Shown piece by piece: positions 1-6,382 of a DNA stretch of 7,569 nt. The translations under genes and the position numbers were made by a program. The stretch comes from SIAJ01 sp036266155 (GTDB lineage: Bacteria; Planctomycetota; Planctomycetia; Gemmatales; Gemmataceae): assembly GCA_036266155.1 (NCBI GenBank), contig DATANR010000351.1:1-7569 (forward strand), read 5' to 3'. The stretch's first letter is position 1, and the number at the start of each line of letters is the position of its first letter. The notes under the pieces were generated by a model. The model saw only the letters and a program-made list of their open reading frames with translations. It was not told the origin of the DNA and made no database searches.

Positions 1-30
1 GAACACTCCCGCCTCCTGGCGCACAGCGTC

Positions 31-48
31 CGATCACGGGCGTGATCG
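31..48. repeat. Perfect inverted repeat (small hairpin)
   Basis: CGATCAC (31-37) and GTGATCG (42-48) are perfect complements around a 4-nt loop. No T-tract follows, so a factor-independent terminator is unlikely. It could be a protein-binding palindrome or chance; the role is unknown. Confidence 0.35.
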
Positions 49-74
49 TCACCGTACGCCAAGAAACCCTGGGA

Positions 75-134
75 GCGCTGCACTTCTCATTCGGCGGACC
101 GTACCTCGGCAGGCGCTGCACTTCTCGTTCGGCG
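75..134. repeat. Two near-identical 22-bp direct repeats, 38-bp period
   Basis: The copies at 75-96 and 113-134 both start GCGCTGCACTTCTC and end TTCGGCG, differing only at position 89/127 or its immediate neighbour (A versus G). The 16-bp DNA between them is unrelated to the repeat. The period is not a multiple of three, so the copies encode the same peptide (ALHFSFG) in two different frames, which argues against selection on protein. With two copies and a 16-bp gap this is not a CRISPR array. A transposase-binding repeat at an insertion-sequence end is the preferred reading. Confidence 0.7.
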
Positions 135-260
135 TTTACAGTTCTTTTCTCGCTATGAGATCCGACTGTTGTCAGTCTTTGAAAGTTAGGTCTGGTCGTG
201 TGGGGGCTTCGGTAAAGCTGCCCGTACAATACATCATTGGAAGCTCCTGCTATCTTAGTC

Positions 261-266
261 GGAGGT
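261..266 (+). promoter_or_regulatory. Ribosome binding site that places the nitrilase-like gene start
   Basis: GGAGGT lies 8 nt upstream of an in-frame TTG at 275. The ATG at 155 in the same frame has no such site, and the roughly 40 residues between the two have no domain-like character. The TTG is therefore the preferred start. Confidence 0.65.
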
Positions 267-274
267 CCAGTCCG

Positions 275-1114
275 TTGAGCTCCTCACCTTGTCCCCCCGT
301 CAGGTTCGCCCTGGTTGCCTTCCGGCTGCCCGCTGGCGGGTACGTTGGCCGTCGGGAAGCTCGTCGCGTCGAATTGCAGGCAGTAATCGAAGAAGCCAGG
401 AGGCGCAAGATAACACACGTCTTGCTACCTGGGTGGACGTTCGTCTACTCGCAAGCTGAGTACCGCGATGGCCAGCCGCAGCAGGACATCGACTGGCTGG
501 CGGCCGCCACGCGCGACCTTTGCTTCATCGGGCAACTCACTGTCCACTCCGAGAAGGCGAAGGAGTTCCGTTCGCCGCCTGCAGGACTAGGCGTTATCGC
601 CATCGAGCGCGGCCAGGTCCTGCCCGCACGCATCCGGCAGTGGTTCGCCCAATCGGGGGCGGTCAAGGATCGCAATGACCTGTACGCCGCCCTGGCCGAC
701 GAGGTCTTCGGCGGCGCACGCTCGCTCACGTTGGGCGGCGTCCGCTTCCTGATCCTCGTTTGCGGGGAGAACAACTTCCTCACCAACCTGGGCCGGGATC
801 TGACAATCCAACTGCGGCATGAGGCGCCGGGACAAACACTCGCCGACTTGCACGCCATCGATTACCAGGTCGCCTTCAACCCAGCACACACGGAGATGGG
901 CAACGACGGCAAAATGCACCAGCGCTGGCGCTGGCTCAGCCGACCACACGCCGCCAACGCGGAGCGCCGCTGCCTGTTCGTCACAAACATCGAGGAGGGC
1001 GGCTCGCGGGCTCGCAGCATGTATGCCTGCCGCAACGAGCAGCCCGTCGAGTTGGACGCGAAGCAGGACTGGCCCGAGGAGCAACCGTGGATCATGGACG
1101 TGGTGGAAGGTTAA
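275..1114 (+). CDS. Nitrilase-fold (carbon-nitrogen hydrolase-like) protein with degenerate catalytic triad
   Basis: The predicted product is 279 residues from the TTG start, close to the size of a single nitrilase domain. The N-terminal strand (VRFALVAFRL, residues 9-18) is followed by a helix and LLPGWTF at 50-56, where active nitrilases have LPE with the catalytic glutamate. The nucleophile strand is recognisable as GVRFLILVCGENN, with the cysteine at residue 163. FNPAHT (201-206) and RRCLFVTN (231-238) match the later core strands of the fold. The glutamate position is glycine (G53), and no clear catalytic lysine is seen around VLPARIRQWF, so normal amidase or nitrilase chemistry is doubtful. 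It may bind a small molecule, or be a divergent enzyme. There is no signal peptide or membrane segment, so it should be cytoplasmic. It leads a tight three-gene plus-strand group. Fold assignment is moderately secure; function is unknown. Confidence 0.7.
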   Translation: MSSSPCPPVRFALVAFRLPAGGYVGRREARRVELQAVIEEARRRKITHVLLPGWTFVYSQAEYRDGQPQQDIDWLAAATRDLCFIGQLTVHSEKAKEFRSPPAGLGVIAIERGQVLPARIRQWFAQSGAVKDRNDLYAALADEVFGGARSLTLGGVRFLILVCGENNFLTNLGRDLTIQLRHEAPGQTLADLHAIDYQVAFNPAHTEMGNDGKMHQRWRWLSRPHAANAERRCLFVTNIEEGGSRARSMYACRNEQPVELDAKQDWPEEQPWIMDVVEG

Positions 1115-1132
1115 TAGGCAACAATCATGCTT

Positions 1133-1140
1133 GAGAGGGG
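1133..1140 (+). promoter_or_regulatory. Ribosome binding site for the zinc-ribbon gene
   Basis: GAGAGGGG ends 7 nt before the ATG at 1148. The earlier in-frame ATG at 1127 has only GGAAGG about 16 nt upstream, which is too far, so 1148 is preferred. Confidence 0.5.
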
Positions 1141-1147
1141 TGAGGGA

Positions 1148-1390
1148 ATGGCCACGCAACAAGCCGTCAACGGCGGATCGCAGTTTTGCCGCGACTGCGG
1201 GGGCCCGATTCAGCCCCAGGGCGGTCTTTCGTGGTGCACGAACACGACGACGAACGGAATCCAGCAGGACCCGAAGGACGTCTGCCAGAACCTGACGAAG
1301 CGTGACCGCCAGTTCTGCGAACACTGCGGGAACCCCGTCGTGGGCCCTGTCCAATGCGGAAGCTGCCATCAACCCCCCACCAATCCATGA
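1148..1390 (+). CDS. Small protein with two zinc-ribbon-like four-cysteine clusters
   Basis: The product is 80 residues from ATG 1148. It has eight cysteines: C14 and C17 (FCRDCGG) with C30 and C46 form a first cluster, and C57 and C60 (FCEHCGN) with C70 and C73 (QCGSC) form a second. The two CxxCG knuckles resemble each other, suggesting internal duplication, and the second cluster is a compact CxxC-x9-CxxC zinc ribbon. Such ribbons bind zinc structurally and often mediate protein or nucleic-acid contacts. Nothing here shows catalysis. The gene starts 33 nt after the nitrilase-like stop and ends 21 nt before the next start, so co-transcription is likely. A role as an adaptor for a neighbouring protein is inference. 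An alternative start at 1127 would add seven residues. Confidence 0.72.
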   Translation: MATQQAVNGGSQFCRDCGGPIQPQGGLSWCTNTTTNGIQQDPKDVCQNLTKRDRQFCEHCGNPVVGPVQCGSCHQPPTNP

Positions 1391-1411
1391 GTCGATGTGA
1401 GAGAATCCTTC

Positions 1412-2035
1412 ATGAATATGAACGAGTGCGGCCTTGAGGTTCCATCCGAGATCGAAGCAGAGGCCGTTCGTCTTAGATGCGCCAAGGGCGTGAAATACGT
1501 CTACCGAGACGGTGCGTACGGGAGGAAGGGGCCGGCGGCGAGCATCGGTTGCCTGAAGGCGAGTCGGTTCCGATCCGGTGATCACGATCCGTTCAAGGTC
1601 GATCTGGGCGATGGCTGGGTGGCGTTCAGGTCGCCAAGTGTTTTGGCCGTCACCGCGGAGCCAGTACAGTTGCTCGACCAAGAGCTGCCGCCGCTGCCCG
1701 TGTCGCGGATCGGCAAGATCACGCGGCGCAGGAAGATTGACGGAACGCCGCTGGTCTTCCGGGTGGACGATCAGGAGCTGTTTGTTGCCCCGTCAAACCG
1801 GAGGAAGGCCTACCTACTTCAAAAGATCAGGATGGATGACGGCGAAGGGTTCGAGAAGGGACACTGGGAATACCGAATCGCTTACTACATGATCGGCCAC
1901 AAGGACCGGGTGAAGGGCCGATGGGCGTTCGGACAGTTTGCACCGATCATGACTCCCGAAAACCTTGCCGCGATCGTTCAGCGGCTTCAGCAAAAAGGGT
2001 GGCTGGTGGACAGATCAACGGTCTGCTCGCTTTGA
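1412..2035 (+). CDS. Protein of unknown family with a conserved-looking C-terminal YY/GRW/GQ block
   Basis: I do not recognise a named family. From ATG 1412 the product is 207 residues; GTG 1397 and ATG 1418 are alternatives. The weak purine run GAGAGA (1399-1404), 7 nt before 1412, slightly favours that start. The N-terminal half contains a basic segment (KYVYRDGAYGRKG) and a strand-rich stretch (DGWVAFRS). The middle holds RRRKIDGTPLVFRV and ELFVAPSNRRKAYLL. The C-terminus reads EYRIAYYMIGHK, then KGRWAFGQFAPIM, then a helix ending QQKGWLVDR. Its mix of aromatic, Arg/Lys and Gly positions looks like a real conserved core and could suit nucleic-acid or nucleotide contact, but that is only a guess. 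There are no membrane segments. It is the third gene of a compact group, and the next gene begins only after a 261-bp gap. Confidence 0.72.
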   Translation: MNMNECGLEVPSEIEAEAVRLRCAKGVKYVYRDGAYGRKGPAASIGCLKASRFRSGDHDPFKVDLGDGWVAFRSPSVLAVTAEPVQLLDQELPPLPVSRIGKITRRRKIDGTPLVFRVDDQELFVAPSNRRKAYLLQKIRMDDGEGFEKGHWEYRIAYYMIGHKDRVKGRWAFGQFAPIMTPENLAAIVQRLQQKGWLVDRSTVCSL

Positions 2036-2296
2036 GGTTGACCTCTCGCGCAAACCGCGGATGGGGTATTCTCTTTATTTGGGGCGACGCCGCCCAAGCT
2101 GTGGTTGCGAGGAATTTTGCCAGACTCTTGGGAGAACAGTCTCCGTAAACGACTTGGTTCGGTTTCGCGGCATTCGATCTTGAATTTGAATCAGGGAGAC
2201 GAGACTTGAGGTTATGAGGATCAATCCACATCGTCAGCGACCCCGCGTCTCTCGCCGCCACAGTCCCCCCGCACCCACCCAATTCTCGCCGCCGCC
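2036..2296. other. Intergenic leader before the NTPase-nuclease gene
   Basis: No convincing gene lies here. Small perfect hairpins occur at 2082-2095 (GGGCG/CGCCC, loop ACGC) and 2131-2144 (GGAGA/TCTCC, loop ACAG). Neither has a T-tract, so neither is a clear terminator. A small palindrome (GAGG/CCTC, 2034-2045) overlaps the upstream stop. The last 80 bp before the start are strikingly C-rich with no Shine-Dalgarno sequence. AGGGAG at 2193-2198 sits in front of an out-of-frame ATG (2214), too distant to be a standard site. I see no strong sigma70 promoter. The gap may contain the promoter for the large gene. Confidence 0.4.
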
Positions 2297-5200
2297 ATGG
2301 CGTTGCCCAGCGTGGATCGCCTGTTCGCAGCGCGTTTCCGCTTGGATGTTGACGGGTTCCTCGACATTGAACGCTCGCCGGAATTGTTTCGCGCCGAACA
2401 TCTCTTTCAGGAACCCGTCGCCCTCATCGTCGCCCCGCCGTGGATGGGCAAGACGTACGTGGCCAGGCGCATCGACGCCGCCGTCCGCGGGCTCACTGAC
2501 TCCGGCGGGTTTGGTCAATACGTCTGCTTGACCGAACTTGGGCTCCAAGGAAGCGAGCGATCTCTCCCCCCTCCATGGTGGAAAGATTGGGGAATGGAAG
2601 CACCGGCCCGCCCGGCCTGCTGGATCGTCGACGCACTGGACGAAGGGGAGTCGCGATTTGGCGGAGTGAGCGAACGGATCCTGCGCGAGGTGGAAACATT
2701 GGACGATGAGCACCGGGCCCAGCTCCGGCTCCTCATCTTCTCGCGTCAACGGGACTGGCTGGGGCGCTTTAGGTCGCAACTCGGTGAGGCCTATCGCCTC
2801 GGCCCATTTCAGGCCCACCCCGAGTTCATGCTCGCCCCGGTCGACGCGCGCGGCGCGCGGGCCATTGTCGGCACCGACGCCTCGTTCACGAAGGTTACCA
2901 GCCTCATCCGTCAATACGACTTGCAGCCAGTTGCCGGTTACCCAGTGGTGCTCTCGTATCTGCGCGACCGGACGGGGACGGCGGGGCTGAGTGTCGTCAG
3001 TGTATGGCGAGAGATTCTGTCTCACCTGCTCGACGAACCGGATCGAGCCAGGGGGCGGCTGCTGTCGGAGCCGGAGGACCGGTTCGTGGCCGCGGCGCGA
3101 ATCGCCGCCATCCTCGCGTTGACGCGGGGTCAGCAGATCTCCCTCCGGAGCGTCGGCCCGGACATCCCCACGATCCCGGACCTCTTCCCGTACGCAGAGT
3201 CAGAGCTGCGCCAGGCGGCCCGGGAAGTCTGCGACGTCGGCCCCTTTGTAGCCACGGCCGAGGATGGCTACCGATTCTCCCAGCAGAACGTGAGCGACTG
3301 GTTCGCGGCGTTCGGGCTGTCTCGTCTGCGTCTCGGCCCGCTCCGCTCGGTTCTCTGTGACGCCACGGGGCGCGTCTGGCCAAGGCACCGGGAACTCGTG
3401 CCGCTGCTCGCGCGAATCAGCGTTGCTCCCGAAGTTCGCCAGTGGGCCGGCGGCATCGACTCCGGCATCCCGTCCGACCTCATTGGCGTGTCGCTGCAGG
3501 AGTGTCTTGCAATCCTCGACCGAATCGAAGGCATGGCAATCTCGGCCCCGTCCTCGATTCGACTGTTCAACACCGAGCTCAATCGGCTCAAGGTTCCTGG
3601 TTTGGGTGAGGAGCTGGCAAGGCGTCTCGGCGACCCGGCGCGACAGCCTGCGGCGAAGGAGCTACTGATCGATGTTGCACTGGCGACGGATCCGGTTCTC
3701 TGTCTCGAACCGGCAGTGAAGGTCATTGCAGATTCGAGCCTGCCGTCGAGCCTGCGGACGCGGGCGATCCTCCTCCTTCAAATGCATGGCGGCATCGCGC
3801 ACTTTCGGGAACTCGCCGAACCCATCGGGAGAGCCAGAGGGACTTCCCGCACGGAGGACCAGCTCCGAGCCTCCGTCATCCGAGCGCTTGTGGAGCGAGG
3901 CCACTGGTCGATTCCGGAGGCCGCGCTCCATGCCCCGGCTACCGAGCACCTGTGCGTGGACGACCGTTCGACACTTCTCCGCTTCATCCACGACGAGATG
4001 ACGGCGGACGACGCCCGTCAATTCTTGCGCGAGCCCACGCGCTACAGACCCGTTCTGGGCGCCCTGGGTGTCGGCTTCCTGCACCAAGACCTCTGGGAGA
4101 GGGCACAGGGCCGCCTTCTGGCCGAAGACCGTCTGAGTGACTCCGACGCTACGCTTCTGACCGACATGGTTCTCGGCGAGCCGGATCGCGACCGGCGGAT
4201 TCGGCTTGGACTCAATCTTCCGGATCGGATTCTTGAGTGGCCTTCCGTCCGGCGCCGGCTCTACGAGTTTGGCATCCGCGAGCACATGGCCAATCCCGAT
4301 AACCGGGAGTGGTCGTACGTCCTGCGTCCAGGCGACCTGGACTGGCTGTTTGATCGAGCGTGCGGCGAGTGGTCCGCGGTTCGAATGGTGTGGCAGGACT
4401 TGCACCTATTGACGATCATCACGGAGCGTCACGGTGGCCTCCCCGTCGAGAGGCGAACGGAGATCTGGACCGCCCTCGACGCTCGATTCCCCGACCTCCG
4501 CCAAGAATGGGACCGGAGCACCGCGGCGGCCCAGGAGGGGTACATCCGCCACCAGCAGCGGATTGAGGAGCTTCAGCGCGAGTACCCTACGCACGCCCTC
4601 AGCGATGTCGTTGAGCGGCTCCTGGGAGAAGCGGCACTGGGGGCGGCGGAACGGATGCACGAACTCGCGTACGCGTGCTTTTACCCTCAGGCCATCGGCG
4701 GCCGGATTGAAGGCAGTTGGGAGGGACTCGACGGCTCACTTCGCACTCGAGTCCGTGCGGCCTTTCGGGTCGGCCTGGACGAGGGTGAGCCGACGCTGAT
4801 CCCGGACGGGCCGGAGTGCCCGGCAGAAATCGCGGCCGAGTCAGTGGCCTTCGCAGAGGTGTTGTGTGATCAGGAACACCCGAACTGGGGCACTCCCGCG
4901 CTGGTCCGCCGCTGGCTCCCCGCAACTTGCCATGCGTTCTCTCAGCAGACCCTGGATGTGGTCAGGCGTTGCGCCCACGCGGACCCAGCCGCCACACGTT
5001 CGATCTTCCTGTCGGCGGCGGAGCGGGAACTGCGAACCGGATCGTCCTTCGGCGTCCGCGTTCGGGAGGCCCCCGTCGAGTGGTGGGATGGCGACCTTGC
5101 CGCCCAAGTGACCGCCTGGACCGAGGAAGAGGCCTTCCATCCCGAGGCGCGGGCACATCTGCTTGAGCTGTTGGTCCTGCGCGGGCGGCCCGAGGCCGGT

Positions 5201-6382
5201 CCCATTGCCGCCAGATGGGCGCTAAACTCCTTGGGAAAGGAGAACGCAACACTTCGCCGTGTCGGCCTGAATGTTTTCCTGCACCTGGAGCCGCTCGTTG
5301 CGTGGCCAAGTGTGGAGACTGACTACGCCGCGCGTGGCACCGACTCGCTCCGCGAGTTGTCGGTCCTCTATTCCCCCCACTGCCCGATCCGGGTCAACCT
5401 AGGAGCCTGGCCCATACCCCTCCTTGAGGCGCTGGCCCGGATGCTGGTTGCTTCATTCCCGCTCGCAGACGACCCCGACACCGAGCACAGAATCCAGTCG
5501 GTGACCGCAGAATCTGAACTCCGGCGAGTCCGCGACGACGTGATCTATCGACTCTTCGCTCATGACGAGTCCGCGGGCAAAGAAGGGGTGAGGCGGTTGG
5601 CCGATACTGACGGCGGTCTCGCCGAACGGATCCGTGGGTATCAGGCCCGAGCGGAGGCGCAGGAAGTACTCGGTGATTTGCCGCCCGTCACCGGGGAAGG
5701 ATCCGCAGTGTCCGTAGACGAGGCGGTGCGTGTCTTAGGGTCGCGGGATTACCGGCTCATCCGCGCGGACGATGATCTTTTCGCCGCCATACTTGAGGTG
5801 CTTGCCGCCGTGGAACTTGACGTCGCGGCCGACTTGGCGATGCTCTACGGCGCTCCGCCACGTGGCCGGGATCGCGAAGCCAGACGCGAGCGGCTCCATC
5901 TGGAGGAGGACGCACTGCAGACATACATTCGACGCAGGCTCGTCGATCTCCTGCCGCACCGTGTCCGGAGCCCGAGGGTCTCGGCTCCGTCCTTCGAGGC
6001 ACTACGAGAGGATCAAGTGGGATACCGCCGCCGCGTTGACCTGCGTGTTCTGGCCCCGACTGCGGACGGGACACGGCTCGCGACCGTCATCGTGGAGGTC
6101 AAGTGGTCGGATAACTCCGACATGGCGACCGGATTGCCTGAACAGCTCGGCCGAAAGTACCTCGTCGGGGAGCAGAGGACGCACGGCATCTACCTGGTGG
6201 GTTGGGTGGGTGAATGGTCTCGCAAGGGACATGGCAGCGATCGTGACCGATCGCATCTGGAAGCATTCTTGCGTGAGCAGAGAGACCAGTACGTTCAGAC
6301 AGAGGGCGCCGGGCTGACGATTGAGCCGGTCGTGTTAAACCTAACTTGGCGCGAGCCCACATCGGAGGCCCCACATCACTGA
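2297..6382 (+). CDS. Giant NACHT/STAND-like NTPase with long helical region and C-terminal PD-(D/E)XK nuclease
   Basis: The product is 1361 residues. The start is constrained: the frame is closed by TGA at 2207-2209, and no ATG, GTG or TTG occurs before 2297. Residues 1-45 lead into Walker A, APPWMGKT (46-53). Walker B is WIVDALDE (109-116), and FSRQRD (148-153) resembles the NACHT sensor arginine segment. GYP (214-216) matches the GxP turn of STAND proteins. FSQQNVSDWFAA (327-338) mirrors the F-S-H-Q-S-x-Q-E-Y-L-A-A block that usually follows NACHT modules. Residues about 350-1180 are leucine/arginine-rich helices consistent with HEAT- or TPR-like solenoid repeats, the usual sensor part. The C-terminus carries RRRVDLRV with D1248 and TVIVEVKW with E1267 and K1269, a complete PD-(D/E)XK core, then EQLGRKYL and HGIYLVGW. 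It is probably cytoplasmic. By architecture it is a candidate anti-phage or other conflict protein in which sensing triggers nuclease activity; that role is inferred. It overlaps the convergent methyltransferase gene by 7 bp. Confidence 0.88.
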   Translation: MALPSVDRLFAARFRLDVDGFLDIERSPELFRAEHLFQEPVALIVAPPWMGKTYVARRIDAAVRGLTDSGGFGQYVCLTELGLQGSERSLPPPWWKDWGMEAPARPACWIVDALDEGESRFGGVSERILREVETLDDEHRAQLRLLIFSRQRDWLGRFRSQLGEAYRLGPFQAHPEFMLAPVDARGARAIVGTDASFTKVTSLIRQYDLQPVAGYPVVLSYLRDRTGTAGLSVVSVWREILSHLLDEPDRARGRLLSEPEDRFVAAARIAAILALTRGQQISLRSVGPDIPTIPDLFPYAESELRQAAREVCDVGPFVATAEDGYRFSQQNVSDWFAAFGLSRLRLGPLRSVLCDATGRVWPRHRELVPLLARISVAPEVRQWAGGIDSGIPSDLIGVSLQECLAILDRIEGMAISAPSSIRLFNTELNRLKVPGLGEELARRLGDPARQPAAKELLIDVALATDPVLCLEPAVKVIADSSLPSSLRTRAILLLQMHGGIAHFRELAEPIGRARGTSRTEDQLRASVIRALVERGHWSIPEAALHAPATEHLCVDDRSTLLRFIHDEMTADDARQFLREPTRYRPVLGALGVGFLHQDLWERAQGRLLAEDRLSDSDATLLTDMVLGEPDRDRRIRLGLNLPDRILEWPSVRRRLYEFGIREHMANPDNREWSYVLRPGDLDWLFDRACGEWSAVRMVWQDLHLLTIITERHGGLPVERRTEIWTALDARFPDLRQEWDRSTAAAQEGYIRHQQRIEELQREYPTHALSDVVERLLGEAALGAAERMHELAYACFYPQAIGGRIEGSWEGLDGSLRTRVRAAFRVGLDEGEPTLIPDGPECPAEIAAESVAFAEVLCDQEHPNWGTPALVRRWLPATCHAFSQQTLDVVRRCAHADPAATRSIFLSAAERELRTGSSFGVRVREAPVEWWDGDLAAQVTAWTEEEAFHPEARAHLLELLVLRGRPEAGPIAARWALNSLGKENATLRRVGLNVFLHLEPLVAWPSVETDYAARGTDSLRELSVLYSPHCPIRVNLGAWPIPLLEALARMLVASFPLADDPDTEHRIQSVTAESELRRVRDDVIYRLFAHDESAGKEGVRRLADTDGGLAERIRGYQARAEAQEVLGDLPPVTGEGSAVSVDEAVRVLGSRDYRLIRADDDLFAAILEVLAAVELDVAADLAMLYGAPPRGRDREARRERLHLEEDALQTYIRRRLVDLLPHRVRSPRVSAPSFEALREDQVGYRRRVDLRVLAPTADGTRLATVIVEVKWSDNSDMATGLPEQLGRKYLVGEQRTHGIYLVGWVGEWSRKGHGSDRDRSHLEAFLREQRDQYVQTEGAGLTIEPVVLNLTWREPTSEAPHH

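Larger units (their letters stand above)
1..140. mobile_element. Possible terminus of an IS21-like insertion sequence extending left of the window
   Basis: No gene is supported here. Two 22-bp direct repeats with one mismatch lie 38 bp apart (75-96 and 113-134). Read on the minus strand, the segment would begin at 140 with TGTAAACGCCG and then run through both repeats. IS21-family elements are known to have TG...CA tips and several copies of a short repeat just inside each end, so this arrangement fits such an end with the element body to the left. No istA or istB coding sequence is inside the window and no target duplication can be seen, so the call is inference. The alternative is an unrelated small tandem duplication. 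Confidence 0.3.

Noticed and set aside
75..134. CRISPR array
   Set aside because: Only two copies are present, with a 16-bp gap and no further units or cas genes.
3..158. Open frame entering from the left edge and stopping at 158, a possible 3' end of an upstream gene
   Set aside because: The peptide resembles nothing I know. The 22-bp repeats encode the same peptide in two frames, which suits a DNA-level repeat better than a protein end. It cannot be fully excluded because the frame is open to the edge.
225..230. TACAAT as a -10 box for the first operon
   Set aside because: No acceptable -35 element is present at 16-18 bp upstream, so the promoter cannot be placed with confidence.
155..274. 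N-terminal extension of the nitrilase-like gene from ATG 155
   Set aside because: There is no ribosome site at 155, the 40 residues look non-coding, and a GGAGGT lies 8 nt before TTG 275.
587..1681. Long minus-strand open frame (364 residues) antisense to the first three genes
   Set aside because: It crosses three plus-strand genes that have recognisable motifs and ribosome sites. Its own sequence shows no domain features; long antisense frames are common in GC-rich DNA.
1947..2282. Minus-strand open frame of 111 residues covering the leader before the NTPase gene
   Set aside because: It has no recognisable domain or ribosome site and overlaps the 3' end of the 1412-2035 gene; probably chance.
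2214..2531. Plus-strand open frame from ATG 2214 as the true start region of the large gene
   Set aside because: It is in a different frame and would need a frameshift. Its residues are proline/arginine-rich with no NTPase-like content.
2234..3025. Minus-strand open frame of 263 residues within the NTPase gene
   Set aside because: It is antisense to the Walker A and Walker B coding sequence and is a shadow of the real gene.
3662..4405. Minus-strand open frame of 247 residues within the NTPase gene
   Set aside because: It is opposite the helical repeat region, has no motifs, and reflects GC-rich codon bias.
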